Assembly: GCA_947175545.1 (NCBI GenBank) | Contig: CAMWNI010000004.1 | Span: 62,001 to 126,000 of the forward strand | DNA: 64,000 nt | Source of the DNA: an uncultured Porphyromonadaceae bacterium | GTDB taxonomy: Bacteria; Bacteroidota; Bacteroidia; Bacteroidales; Muribaculaceae | Direction: 5' to 3' | Part shown: positions 1 to 9,453 of the stretch, piece after piece | Layout: each line of letters begins with the position of its first letter | How positions within the stretch are numbered: the stretch's first letter is position 1 | The notes under the pieces: generated by a model | The model's input: only the letters and a program-made list of their open reading frames with translations | Databases searched by the model: none | Told to the model about the DNA's origin: nothing | Position numbers and translations under genes: made by a program

Positions 1-1292
1 GTGGTGAAGGCGCGGATGGTCATGTCAATGTCGTCGAGTGAGCAGGTCTCGCGCGCGGAGTGCATGGCCCAGAGGCCGATGCCCATGTCAACCCCGTCAA
101 TGTCAAGCGTTGAGGTCAGTATGTTGCCAAGGGTCGAGCCGCCGGCCGAATCCGAATGGTTGACAAACTCCTGGACCGGGACGCCGGCAAGCAGACAAAT
201 CTGCTTGAAGCGGGCCGCCGTCAGCGCGTCGGTCATATATTTGCAGTTTGCGTTGACCTTGATGACAGGGCCGCCACCGAGGCGCGGCAGGTTGACCGGG
301 TCCATCTTTTCCAGATAGTTGGGATGGGCCGCATGGGCGCAGTCGGCCGACACGAAAGCGGACTGAGCGACGAGAGCCAGAAACTGCTCGTCAGTAGCAT
401 CCGCGGAGATACGACGCATAATGTTGCGCAAAACGGGCGAATGAGCGCCCTGACGCGTTCCTGAACCGGTCTCTTCGTTGTCGAAAATGGCCATGACACG
501 GGTGGTTGATCCCGAGCCGGCCTCAATCAGTGCCTGAAGCGCACACCAGGCCATCGCCAGGTCATCCAGCCGCCCGCAATTCACCCACAAGCCGTCGGCT
601 CCGACCTGCTCAGGCCCCTGAAGGTCAAAAAGCGTGATGTCGAAGTCAACAATCTGGTCCGGCTCCACTTCAAGATGGTTAGCCAGCAGATTGCGGATTG
701 CATTCTTGCCTCCGAGAGTCTTGCTGACGTAGCCGAGAACCGGCAGCATATCTTTTTGAACCGAAAGGGCCACACCCTGATTGACCTCGCGGTTAAAATG
801 GATTGCGAGGTTGGGAATAATCAGCCGCGGTTCCTCAAGGCGCACAATACGCGTTTCAAGTTCCAGCGGCAGGTCGCGGTCCGGACAGAGAATCACGCGG
901 CCACTCATGCCGAGCGGGCGGTCAAACCAACTGCTCAGAATTGCCCCGCCATACTTCTCGACATTCAGTTTGACCATCAGGTCATCACTGCCGGAGCAAC
1001 CCGTAACTGTCATTTCCGGATTCGGTTTGAGACGAAATCCGGGCGAATCGCTATGGGCTGCAATCAACCTGAAAGGCGCAGCCGACGGCTCCTCGCCTGC
1101 TATAAAGGCAAAGATTGCCGAGTCGTTCTTAATCACATAATGGCGGCCGCCGGGCTGCACATTCCAGCAAAAGTCGCTTTCGCGCAATTCGCTGAAGCCT
1201 TCCTCGTTCAGAAGTTCAGCAATAGTTTCTACGGCAGTGAAGTTGCTGACACTGCGCCCCATGAAGTCAAAAAAGTTATTCCCAAAGGCCAT
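1..1292 (-). CDS. M18 family aminopeptidase (aspartyl aminopeptidase-like), 3' end cut by window edge
   Basis: Zinc-dependent aminopeptidase of the M18 family, which removes N-terminal (often acidic) residues from peptides in the cytosol. I translated the reverse strand from the ATG at 1292: about 430 residues are visible. The M18 metal-site pattern is present: AHSDSPGFRLK (His80, Asp82), GRLDDLA, DNEETGSGT, SADCAHAAHPNY and NHSDSAGGSTLG. There is no signal peptide. The open frame runs off the window at base 1, and family length suggests only the last 10-30 residues are missing. The start overlaps the stop of the upstream CotH gene by 17 bp, so it is probably translated from the same mRNA although it is a cytosolic enzyme following secreted proteins. 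Confidence 0.88.
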   Translation of the reverse strand, partial: MAFGNNFFDFMGRSVSNFTAVETIAELLNEEGFSELRESDFCWNVQPGGRHYVIKNDSAIFAFIAGEEPSAAPFRLIAAHSDSPGFRLKPNPEMTVTGCSGSDDLMVKLNVEKYGGAILSSWFDRPLGMSGRVILCPDRDLPLELETRIVRLEEPRLIIPNLAIHFNREVNQGVALSVQKDMLPVLGYVSKTLGGKNAIRNLLANHLEVEPDQIVDFDITLFDLQGPEQVGADGLWVNCGRLDDLAMAWCALQALIEAGSGSTTRVMAIFDNEETGSGTRQGAHSPVLRNIMRRISADATDEQFLALVAQSAFVSADCAHAAHPNYLEKMDPVNLPRLGGGPVIKVNANCKYMTDALTAARFKQICLLAGVPVQEFVNHSDSAGGSTLGNILTSTLDIDGVDMGIGLWAMHSARETCSLDDIDMTIRAFT

Positions 1293-2739
1293 AGTTAGGA
1301 TCGGAATTAATGTAATCGAATCGGTTTTGAATCCACTCGCGGAGTTCTTCGACATGCTGGTCCCAGCCCTGATACTGACTGCGTTCAGTTGCCTGAAGCG
1401 CAGCCGATGGTTCAAGCGTCGCAGCATACTCGTTGAACATCCGCCAAAACTCCTCTTGTTTGTTATTGTAAAAATCATCCCAGACCTCCTTGAAGCGCGA
1501 CAGGAAGACGTCGTTGTTGCAGAGGGCATAGAAGAAATTATTGCCGCCCTGGTTAGAGGCGTTGCCGAATCCGATCAGGGGATTTTCATACGTGGGATAG
1601 CTGACGGGATTCCACCACCATGAACCGGAACTCTGACCCTTTGAGTAGGTCGGCGAATATCCGTAAGCCCAGTCGAAGTCCCAACAGGGGCCAAACTCCC
1701 ACATGCCGCCATCGGTCTTGTGAAGATAGACGCTCTTCGGATGGTTCAGTTCCTGATTGCAGGCAATGTTGAAGGTCATGACGTAGCGCACAAGGGTTTC
1801 CAGATTGCAGACCTTGAAGATCTCAGCCGGATTCTCGCCGCTGACAATTCCAAAAAAATCGTTGAGTTCGCCGCGCCACTTGTCAAGCCATTCCTCGCGC
1901 TCATAGTAATCCACCGGAGCGTCCGGGTCCTTGATGCGTACAGGAACGCCAAATGAACTGTCGTTAAACGGATATTCATCCTCATCGGCCGAGTTTGTAT
2001 CAAGCTCGAAAAGGATAGAATTCGGCTCGTCCTCCTTCGGCAGGTCAACCGATCCGTTGTTGATACCGACCTTTTCGGTCAGATGATACGACCCTTTATA
2101 GATTCCGTTGAGATAGACATCGACCGGGAGAGAACGATTGATATAAGGCATTTCAATCAGTTTGCCGAACGCAAAAGCCGCGAAGTTCCTCATCATTGCC
2201 CCGTCAAGATAGTTGGCAAGCAGGACAAGATTCTTCGCCCTATGGACCGGACCGAGTTTCTGCTTCTCCGTGAATTTAATGCGGTAAGGCTTCTTCGAGT
2301 AGCCCCAGGTGCTGTTGCCTCGGCCTCGAATCTTGACCGGAGCATCAACGTCCTCATAAATTCCACGTCCGTCGAAATGCAGCGTGCCTTCAAGATAGAT
2401 GGTTTTGGATACGATTTCCGTCACGGGACGTCCGTCATAGCTGCCGAACGTTGAGTCATAGACTTTCATATCCGTGTCAATATCAATGCGGCAGACGTTC
2501 GGACCGATTGCAAAGCGATCAATGCTTCCGAGGCTGAGGACCGTCGGGCCGTCCGAAGCAGTATTGACGGTCATGGTTCCCCCGGCTTCATCAAAGCTGA
2601 TGTCAAGCACGCCGTCCATTGAGAACTGCTTGAAAACCGACGGATTCGGAGAGTAGACATGGAGCCACGGGTCCTGAGCAGCGATGCCGAAAGCAGCTGT
2701 AGCAATCAGTATTGTTGAAAAAATGGCGCGTAGTTTCAT
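1276..2739 (-). CDS. CotH-family secreted protein (spore-coat-kinase-like fold)
   Basis: 487 aa with an N-terminal signal peptide (MKLRAIFSTILIATAAFGIA). CotH proteins have an atypical protein-kinase fold; in Bacillus CotH phosphorylates coat proteins, whereas the targets of Bacteroidota homologues are unknown. Visible conserved blocks are RGRGNSTW...KKPYRIKF (residues 138-155), VDVYLNGIYKGSYHLTEKVG (206-225), ELD (245-247) and the metal-binding CWDFDWAYG (352-360). A preceding domain (about 25-110) resembles the N-terminal part of the other CotH protein at 4317-5939. The gene starts directly next to the stop of the upstream discoidin/BIG2 gene (no gap), which points to one operon. It lacks the C-terminal sorting-like tail found in several neighbours and ends in NYGLWE. 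Confidence 0.85.
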   Translation of the reverse strand: MKLRAIFSTILIATAAFGIAAQDPWLHVYSPNPSVFKQFSMDGVLDISFDEAGGTMTVNTASDGPTVLSLGSIDRFAIGPNVCRIDIDTDMKVYDSTFGSYDGRPVTEIVSKTIYLEGTLHFDGRGIYEDVDAPVKIRGRGNSTWGYSKKPYRIKFTEKQKLGPVHRAKNLVLLANYLDGAMMRNFAAFAFGKLIEMPYINRSLPVDVYLNGIYKGSYHLTEKVGINNGSVDLPKEDEPNSILFELDTNSADEDEYPFNDSSFGVPVRIKDPDAPVDYYEREEWLDKWRGELNDFFGIVSGENPAEIFKVCNLETLVRYVMTFNIACNQELNHPKSVYLHKTDGGMWEFGPCWDFDWAYGYSPTYSKGQSSGSWWWNPVSYPTYENPLIGFGNASNQGGNNFFYALCNNDVFLSRFKEVWDDFYNNKQEEFWRMFNEYAATLEPSAALQATERSQYQGWDQHVEELREWIQNRFDYINSDPNYGLWE

Positions 2740-4293
2740 TTAGAGCGTAATTTTCAAGGTTAAACCGGAAACCGAAAGCAAATAAGTTGTCCTCGGAAGC
2801 GAACCGACAGTCAGCACAGCAGTGCCGTCATCTAAAACAGGAGCCTCACTGACCTTCACTCCGCTAAGCGAGAAGAGCGCAGCAACGCGACCCGCCGTAA
2901 TGCCACCAACAACCAGACTCTCACCCTCGCGTCGGAGAGTCAAAGTCGGAGTCGAAGGAGCGTCAATGCCATCCTCGCCCTGATGCGGAGCGGCTGTCAC
3001 AGTAATGTCACACTGAGCTGAGGCGTCGCCACACTGCGCCGTAACAACAGCCGCACCAGGAGCAACAGCCGTCAGCAAACCGTCAGCATCGACCGTTACA
3101 ACCGCCATGTCCGAGCTGTTCCAGATAATCCGGTCCGAAGCGCTGCCGTTCAGAACCGTAGCCGTCAGCCGGAACGTCTTACCCTCCTCAATGGTAACCG
3201 ACTCCGGAGTGATGCTGATTTCAACCGGCACAATGGGCTTGGCCGTAACCGTCAGCCGACACTCGGCGCTTGCGTCTCCACAGGCAACCGTCACTATCGA
3301 CGTACCCGGAGCGACAGCAGTCACCTTACCGTGGGAATCAACCGTTGCAACCGTCTCGTCCGAACTCGACCAGATGGTCTCGGCTTCGTCGGGCGCATTG
3401 GTCACAGTGGCCGTCAATACGGCACTCTGACCCTCCTCGAGTGTCAGCGACTCAATGTCAAGCACAACCTCAACGGGCTGAAAATAAATATCCGTCTTCG
3501 GGCCGTTGTAGAACTCCTCCGCCTCAAAGTCATACTGCTCAGGCTTGAAATACTTCACCTCATCCATCGCATACTCAACCGTGATTGCGCTGTTGCCCAT
3601 GCGGATATTGCCGTCGGCCATGCTGAACGCAAGCTGCTCGCCGTCAATTGCAATGCGGTGTGAGTCGCCGGCGGCGGTGACAATCCTGATCGCATTATAG
3701 CCCGGATTGTTCGGATCAACAACGCCACTGCCGCCTTTACCAAGCAGATTCATCTCCGCACAGGCTGCCGAGTTTGAACCATTGCTGCTGATATTGACAA
3801 ACAGTATGTAGCGGGCCGAGACCGGCTTCTCGAAAATGACAAACTTCTCGGTTGCGTCGCCTGCCCAACTGCCGGTAACGTCCGGTGAGCCAAGTTCACT
3901 GACGATTGCGTCATATGATGCAGCGGTCGTCCCCTCAAAGGTCCGATCAGAAAAAAACAGAGCATACTCAGTGCAGGCCGTGGCGGGATTATCGCCATTC
4001 GACTGGCGCGGGACATAAGCCAGTCCGTAGACGAGTGAACTGTCCGTCCGGCGGTCAATCATAACCCAATGCGGATTCGTGCGCTCGGGCGTGCCGGATG
4101 CGGCATGATAGTTTGAATGCCAGCAGGTCGACGTATTTCCGTCATATATACCCATCAGTCCGGTAATATCCTCCTCGGCCTGACACTCCGACGAGGTTGC
4201 CCAACTCCAGGCAGAGCGGTCAAGATAGTCGGCCGCCGAAAGGGCCGGCGTGGCAAGAAGCGCGCTCAAAACAGGAATCAATATTCGCTTCAT
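2740..4293 (-). CDS. secreted protein with discoidin-like and two BIG2 Ig-like domains
   Basis: 517 aa with a signal peptide (MKRILIPVLSALLATPALSA). Residues about 22-185 look like an F5/8 type C (discoidin-like) domain, with DRSAWSWATSSECQ and a stretch like the N-terminus of the 940-aa protein at 33652-36474. A short module follows (about 195-255, ending ITVEYAMDEVKYFKP) that is shared with the 175-aa protein at 5955. Two BIG2 domains follow (about 275-350 and 353-430; WSSSDETVATVD and WNSSDMAVVTVD). The last 70 residues (GIDAPSTPTL... to LKITL) resemble a type A sorting tail. A surface or secreted adhesin/carbohydrate-binding role is inferred. It sits between the two CotH genes, 23 bp downstream of one and directly abutting the other. 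Confidence 0.75.
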   Translation of the reverse strand: MKRILIPVLSALLATPALSAADYLDRSAWSWATSSECQAEEDITGLMGIYDGNTSTCWHSNYHAASGTPERTNPHWVMIDRRTDSSLVYGLAYVPRQSNGDNPATACTEYALFFSDRTFEGTTAASYDAIVSELGSPDVTGSWAGDATEKFVIFEKPVSARYILFVNISSNGSNSAACAEMNLLGKGGSGVVDPNNPGYNAIRIVTAAGDSHRIAIDGEQLAFSMADGNIRMGNSAITVEYAMDEVKYFKPEQYDFEAEEFYNGPKTDIYFQPVEVVLDIESLTLEEGQSAVLTATVTNAPDEAETIWSSSDETVATVDSHGKVTAVAPGTSIVTVACGDASAECRLTVTAKPIVPVEISITPESVTIEEGKTFRLTATVLNGSASDRIIWNSSDMAVVTVDADGLLTAVAPGAAVVTAQCGDASAQCDITVTAAPHQGEDGIDAPSTPTLTLRREGESLVVGGITAGRVAALFSLSGVKVSEAPVLDDGTAVLTVGSLPRTTYLLSVSGLTLKITL

Positions 4294-4316
4294 AGAGTTA
4301 TTCTCCCTTTTTAGAA

Positions 4317-5939
4317 TTAGTAGAGTCCATAATTGTTTTCGGGATTACCGATGTATTCCATGCGGTTCTTAATCCACGACTTGAGTTCCTTGACAGCCTC
4401 CGCATGGTTCAGAGTGTGATGAATCGGCCACACCTTAATCTCGCGGTTGGCGCTCGGCTCAAGTTCTGCCGCAAAATCGTCGAACTGCTTCAGATAGTCC
4501 TTCAGCTGAGGCTCAACCTCGGCCCACAGACGGCCATATTCCTCCAGAAATTGCTTATTGTCCTTCACAATGTGGAGAAAAAACTCGCCTCCAAATCCGA
4601 ACGGACCGCTCTGACTGTTCTTGCCGGTTGCCAGCAACGGCGACTGGTAAGACGGCAGGACGGCCTTTGCCCCGTCAAGATAATGCTTCAGATAGCCGCT
4701 TTCGTCGCGGACATAGAGGTCATCATAAAGCCAATAGCACGTCATTCCGTTGTCGTCAAACGACGCAAACGTGTAGCCATAGTCTTTCTTGCAGCGCTCA
4801 CACAGCTCCTGATAGTGCTTTTCAAGGTCGGCTGCGCTACCCCCCGTGTCATAGTTGACATAAGTTTGCTGATAGCCGAAGGCCCAATCGAAGTCCCAGC
4901 AGGGTCCGAACTGCCACTTCCCGCCTTTGGTTTTCCAGAGCATCACGCTCTTAGGGTGGTTGAGTTCCTGATTGCAGGCAAGATTATAGACCATCAGATA
5001 TTTAGCCAAAGTGCCGTAGTCAATCAGGGTCGACAGGTCTGCCTTACCGGAAACGACGGCCTCCTCAAGGCTTTCAAAATCGCTGGCCCACTCATACCAC
5101 CACATCTTCGCCTCCGTTTCATCTGCGGGCGCATCAGGGTCTTTCAGTTGATACGGAACGCGCAGCAGCGGCGTATAGCCGCCATACTCCACGCTGAGTC
5201 CGGCCGCGGGATCGCAGGTGTCAAGTTCAATCATGACGGAATTGGCTTCATCCTCCTTCGTCAGGTCAACCGAGCCGTTGTTGAAGCCAACTTTCTGGGT
5301 CAGGATATAGGTCCCTTTGTAGAGTCCGTTGAGATAGACGTCGACCGGCCGGCAGGAGTTGGCATAAGGCATCCCGATTAGGCGCGCAAACGAAAACGCT
5401 GCATAGTTGCGCATGAACGAGCCGTCAATCCAGTTTGCCAACAGCACATAACTTTTCGCCTTTCTAAAGTCGCAAAGACGCGTTTTCGTCTCAAACTTGA
5501 TGTTATAAGGCTTCTTCGGGTAGTTAAGAGTCGAGTTTCCACGTCCACGGAAAGTTATCGGCGTCGGAGGAATGTCCTCATAAATTCCCGCTCCGTCAAC
5601 CGTAATCGTGGCCGGAAACTTCGTTGTCTTGTCATAAATGTCGCTCAAGGTCGGTTCTTCGTCCGTAGTGATGTAAAGTGTCGCTACATTCGGGCCGAAA
5701 ACGAGTTTTTTGAAGGTTTCGAGTGACATGCTCTCTTCCCCGTTCTCGCCTGTCAGGATTATGTTGCTGTAATTGGCTCCGAACGGAGCGAACGAGGTTG
5801 ACTTGAGTTGCTCGGCCGGCATCGAAATAAACTCCGACTCATCGGTCGAATAGACGTGTACCCAGGGAGTCTGCGCCGCAACCGGCGCCGCTCCGCACAG
5901 CACCACCATGAGTGCCGCAAGTGTTTTTACAATCTTCAT
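4317..5939 (-). CDS. CotH-family secreted protein, second paralogue
   Basis: 540 aa with a signal peptide (MKIVKTLAALMVVLCGAAPV). It is a paralogue of the 487-aa CotH protein at 1276-2739: same order of FRGRGNSTLNYPKKPYNIKF, VDVYLNGLYKGTYILTQKVG, VMIELDT, CNQELNHPKSVML and CWDFDWAFGY blocks, and a similar end (NYGLY). It differs by an insertion after the DWDFAFGY block, rich in Tyr, Cys and Asp (LCERCKKDYGYTF...YWLYDDLYVRDESGYLKHY), which the shorter paralogue does not have. Kinase-fold activity is inferred from the family; substrates may be the secreted neighbours. It lies 15 bp downstream of the 175-aa secreted gene. Confidence 0.85.
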   Translation of the reverse strand: MKIVKTLAALMVVLCGAAPVAAQTPWVHVYSTDESEFISMPAEQLKSTSFAPFGANYSNIILTGENGEESMSLETFKKLVFGPNVATLYITTDEEPTLSDIYDKTTKFPATITVDGAGIYEDIPPTPITFRGRGNSTLNYPKKPYNIKFETKTRLCDFRKAKSYVLLANWIDGSFMRNYAAFSFARLIGMPYANSCRPVDVYLNGLYKGTYILTQKVGFNNGSVDLTKEDEANSVMIELDTCDPAAGLSVEYGGYTPLLRVPYQLKDPDAPADETEAKMWWYEWASDFESLEEAVVSGKADLSTLIDYGTLAKYLMVYNLACNQELNHPKSVMLWKTKGGKWQFGPCWDFDWAFGYQQTYVNYDTGGSAADLEKHYQELCERCKKDYGYTFASFDDNGMTCYWLYDDLYVRDESGYLKHYLDGAKAVLPSYQSPLLATGKNSQSGPFGFGGEFFLHIVKDNKQFLEEYGRLWAEVEPQLKDYLKQFDDFAAELEPSANREIKVWPIHHTLNHAEAVKELKSWIKNRMEYIGNPENNYGLY

Positions 5940-5954
5940 TGGGGCGTGCTGACT

Positions 5955-6482
5955 TTAGATTCTGATTTTAACAGTTGTATTGCCGGCCACAAGCAGATAG
6001 ATTCCGGCCGTCAGTCCTGACGTGCGGATTTCGGCACGACCGTCAGTCGGACGAACGCGGACAATCTCCTTGCCGTCGAGAGCAATCAGGTGCGCATCGC
6101 TCCCTCGGCTAAGTCCGCTGATACGGATAACCGCACCGTCAACCGTAATTTCCAGTCCGTCAACCTCCGGAGTGGCGATTCCATCCTCTTCGTCATCCTT
6201 GAGTTCATGATCGCCGATATAATATTTGCCCGTGGCAAAGTTCTGGAATCCGGCCGAGAAATACTTGACCAACGCCTGAGGATAGCTGACCGTAATTGCC
6301 GGGTGGACAAGCAGAATGTCGCCATCGTCATTCAGACTGATATCAAGATCGGCATTCATTGCAATCTTGTCCGTCTTGCCGTCGGTCCTGTTGATAATCA
6401 GCGTATTTATGGTACGGGCGCCCGACACCAGACTCCCCAGGAGCATAGCGGCAGACAAAAAAGTTGCCCTGATTTTTTTCAT
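5955..6482 (-). CDS. small secreted protein with sorting-like C-terminal tail
   Basis: 175 aa with a signal peptide (MKKIRATFLSAAMLLGSLVSGA). No enzyme domain was recognised. Residues about 25-80 (INTLIINRTDGKTDKIAMN...ITVSYPQALVKYFSAGFQNF) match in pattern the module before the BIG2 domains of the 517-aa protein at 2740. The C-terminal half (GLEITVDGAVIRISGLSRGSD...GIYLLVAGNTTVKIRI) has the beta-sandwich pattern of a type A sorting tail. The gene therefore appears to be little more than this module plus a tail. It sits between the sialidase (34 bp) and the second CotH gene (15 bp) on the same strand. Function unknown. Confidence 0.7.
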   Translation of the reverse strand: MKKIRATFLSAAMLLGSLVSGARTINTLIINRTDGKTDKIAMNADLDISLNDDGDILLVHPAITVSYPQALVKYFSAGFQNFATGKYYIGDHELKDDEEDGIATPEVDGLEITVDGAVIRISGLSRGSDAHLIALDGKEIVRVRPTDGRAEIRTSGLTAGIYLLVAGNTTVKIRI

Positions 6483-6516
6483 TGTGGTTTTGAAAGGGAA
6501 ATAGACAAATCAGTTG

Positions 6517-9393
6517 TTAGTAAACAATTTTACGCTTGTCGGACGTGATATAGAGGCTTCCGCGCGACGGAACGGCAACCGGACGGCCCTGAAGGTCAAA
6601 CAGGTGACAGTCGCCCTCAACGGCAGCGCCGATTTCCTCAATTGCGCTATCCTCGGGTTCTTCGGCCAGCGACATGTACCACTTTGAACCTCCGGCACTG
6701 ATTGTCCAGATAACGACCGTGCCGTTAGCCGCCTTCAGATGAAGCGCCGGATAATTATTATTGCCGGGCGTCATGCAGACAACAGAGGTGTGGCCGGTCA
6801 GGTCGCTCTCAAAGCGATATGGCGCAGCTGAAGCAGCCTCGACCGCCTTCATTTCCTTCTCGACGGTCGTATGCGTCGACGGCAGATACGCGTTTGCACT
6901 CGGGTTGTAAATCAGAAAATGCTCGCTACCTTCGGGCTTCTCAAGGCGAAAAATGGTTGTCGTATTGTTTGCCTTGGTCAGTGTAGTGATTGTCTTGCTT
7001 GACTTATTGACCGAGAGAAAACGGTCCGTGGGGTAGTTATACGCGCCATCGTGAGCAGACATAAAGCGGTAATACTGCCCGACCTCCGGCTCCACGACTT
7101 TCATCGTGGAAGCCATGTCGCTCGCGATGGCTGAGTTAAAAGACGCAATTGATTCAATTGAAGGGTCAGACACGAAGGCCTCAATTGCTACAAGGGCCGC
7201 ATCCGGCTCGAAAGAAACAATCGTGCCGACGTAGCCGGTGTCGGATGTCTTGATTGACTCGACACGATGCTGCATCATTTCGCGGGCCATACGATTGGCC
7301 ACTTCGAAATCAGGGTCGGCGCAATATTCAAACTTGTCACCGGTAATGGTCTCAATCGAGATGGGATAGTACATCTCCGTGTAGTTAGAGCCGTTGAAAG
7401 TTGCTTCTTCAAAGAGGAATGCGACTTTGTTGTCGGCCTGAAGACACATAGTCGAGTAAGCCGAGGGCATGTTGCTCACCTGATAACGTCCGCCCCAGAC
7501 GGAGAAATCCGACGGTTCGTCATAGTCAGCAGGCTCAACAAGGGCTTTCCAGGCAATGCTGACGTTATTGCGGCCGCCGCCGTAGGGGAATGACTGAAGC
7601 GCCAGATAGTGCTGCGCGCCTGAGGCCTTATCCTTGACGGGAACAATCATGATTTCACCATTGCAGGCATTGATGCCGCCCATACCCATATTCGTATTGA
7701 TATGCTGGCCCCATGAGCCTTCGGCCTTAGCAATATCTGTGTAGCGGAAAATGTTGAAGTTACGGTTGCCGCCGTTGCCGCGAGCCGCGAGCATCACGGA
7801 TCCGTCAGGCAGTTCCTCACACTTGGGTTCGTCGGCGCCGGAGTCAACCGCGGGATTCATCGGGTCGCCGAGAATATGCCAGTTGCGACCAAAATCGTCC
7901 GAGTAAAGAACCCAGTTGCTGATATTGCCGGATTCAGCATGGCGCCCGCTCATGACGGCATAGATGCGGTAATAGTCGCCGACCTTGACGCGCTTACTCT
8001 GCACCATGCGGCCTGAGCCGATGAACTGGCCGTCAATATACCCATACTTGCAGTTATCGTCAAACAGAGAGTAAATCTGTTCCCACTGTCCATAGTCCGG
8101 CTCGGTCCAGGTCTTGCCGCCGTCCTTGCTCCACCATCGAGCCGAGGGCTGAGGGTTCGCGCGGCGGCTGGAGAAGAAGTTCATTCGGCCGCAACAGGCA
8201 ACGACGAGAATCTCACCGCTTTCGCGGTCAGTGACAATGGCCGGGTCGCCGAAACCGCAGTCGAGGTTTGTGATTACATTACCGGCAGCTCCGGTTCCGC
8301 GTGCAACGGGCTTGCCGTCGGCTCCGCGCATGTCGTCCGGCCTGGTCCAGGTTGCGCCGTTGTCATCGCTGATTGCAATGTGCAGGTCAATGCGGCCGCC
8401 GCCGATGTCTCCGCCGCAATAGCGATAGTCGTTCACTGCAATCAGGCGTCCGGCATGGTCGCCGCTTTCAATGCAGCCGATTGCCGGAATACGGTAGACA
8501 ATGCCATACTTGGGGTGACTCGTATCGTAACGGAAAAGAGCCTGGCCGTGAGGGGTGGCCGACGCTTTTGGGGTCAGCATCAGCGACATCGAGGCGATTT
8601 CAACCGGACCTTGAATCGTCGGGTTGTTACCCTCGTAGGGATAACCGTCAAGCATCACGGTGGTTCCGTCGGCAGTCGTATAGCGGGCAATATCAAGAGC
8701 CTTGTCGTCAGGCATGGTGAAACTCCAAAGACCTGCACCGAGGCTCATAACGCCGTTACTGTACGATGCAGTCGCTCCATTGCTGCTCAATGTCACCGTC
8801 GGGTCCGTCTGAAGAGTCCAGACGTTGTCCGTAACGTCATAGTTCACTTCCGAAAGGGCTGCGAAGCGAATCGACGATCCCGCATCCTTGCCGGAGGTCC
8901 AGAAAGCGAGCTTGCCGTCGCGGTTGTTCAATGCGGCATTGCTGTCGTCGGCGAAGTAGACGTAATATGAGCCTTCAATGTTGGGTGAATCGGTCATCTT
9001 CCAAAGATATGTGTAACCGCTGACGCCCGTCGGCATCACTTCGGCATAAGCCGTCTGACCGTTGGAACCATACTTGCTGTCTGCGGGATTGGACGGAGCG
9101 CCGAGCGCCATTCCGGGGCCATACGCCTTATTATATATAGTGAAGCCATCGGTTTCATTACCGGTGAAGCACCAATAGTCCGAGTCAGACAACGTCACGG
9201 CATTTGCCAATGATATCGGCGCCTCGGCGGCTTCGACGTTCAGATAGAGACCGGCCGAGCCAATCTGCATCGTATACCATTTTGTGTCGGCAGCAAACTT
9301 GCCGTCGTTTACTGTGGTGGTCTGGAAAGGCACCGCTGCGAATGCCGAACCGGCCGCGAGCAGCATTGAGGCCATCAGAGTAAGATTTTTCAT
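6517..9393 (-). CDS. secreted exo-alpha-sialidase (GH33-type, BNR repeats)
   Basis: 958 aa with a signal peptide (MKNLTLMASMLLAAGSAFAA). Sialidases remove terminal sialic acid from mucin glycans. The arginine-bearing FRIP-type motif is present as YRIPAIG (residues 300-306), followed by Asp-box (BNR) repeats SDDNGATW (342-349), SKDGGKTW (422-429) and SDDFGRNW (498-505), giving a six-bladed propeller at about 285-690. Residues about 25-195 form a beta-rich N-terminal domain, and 770-905 a second accessory domain with GQYYRFMSAHDG and FRLEKPEGSEHFLIYNPSA that may be ricin-like. The end (HLFDLQGRPVAVPSRGSLYI...KIVY) is a sorting-like tail. The exact glycan specificity cannot be read from the sequence. 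Confidence 0.88.
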   Translation of the reverse strand: MKNLTLMASMLLAAGSAFAAVPFQTTTVNDGKFAADTKWYTMQIGSAGLYLNVEAAEAPISLANAVTLSDSDYWCFTGNETDGFTIYNKAYGPGMALGAPSNPADSKYGSNGQTAYAEVMPTGVSGYTYLWKMTDSPNIEGSYYVYFADDSNAALNNRDGKLAFWTSGKDAGSSIRFAALSEVNYDVTDNVWTLQTDPTVTLSSNGATASYSNGVMSLGAGLWSFTMPDDKALDIARYTTADGTTVMLDGYPYEGNNPTIQGPVEIASMSLMLTPKASATPHGQALFRYDTSHPKYGIVYRIPAIGCIESGDHAGRLIAVNDYRYCGGDIGGGRIDLHIAISDDNGATWTRPDDMRGADGKPVARGTGAAGNVITNLDCGFGDPAIVTDRESGEILVVACCGRMNFFSSRRANPQPSARWWSKDGGKTWTEPDYGQWEQIYSLFDDNCKYGYIDGQFIGSGRMVQSKRVKVGDYYRIYAVMSGRHAESGNISNWVLYSDDFGRNWHILGDPMNPAVDSGADEPKCEELPDGSVMLAARGNGGNRNFNIFRYTDIAKAEGSWGQHINTNMGMGGINACNGEIMIVPVKDKASGAQHYLALQSFPYGGGRNNVSIAWKALVEPADYDEPSDFSVWGGRYQVSNMPSAYSTMCLQADNKVAFLFEEATFNGSNYTEMYYPISIETITGDKFEYCADPDFEVANRMAREMMQHRVESIKTSDTGYVGTIVSFEPDAALVAIEAFVSDPSIESIASFNSAIASDMASTMKVVEPEVGQYYRFMSAHDGAYNYPTDRFLSVNKSSKTITTLTKANNTTTIFRLEKPEGSEHFLIYNPSANAYLPSTHTTVEKEMKAVEAASAAPYRFESDLTGHTSVVCMTPGNNNYPALHLKAANGTVVIWTISAGGSKWYMSLAEEPEDSAIEEIGAAVEGDCHLFDLQGRPVAVPSRGSLYITSDKRKIVY

Positions 9394-9453
9394 GTGAAAT
9401 CTTTTTATTTTTTTCGTTTAAAGTTATTCAGTGAAGAAAAGTCCGTTTTTTTG

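Noticed and set aside
4404-5381. Long open frame on the plus strand opposite the second CotH gene
   Set aside because: It lies entirely antisense to a gene with clear CotH motifs and has no signal or family pattern; such frames are common in GC-rich coding DNA.
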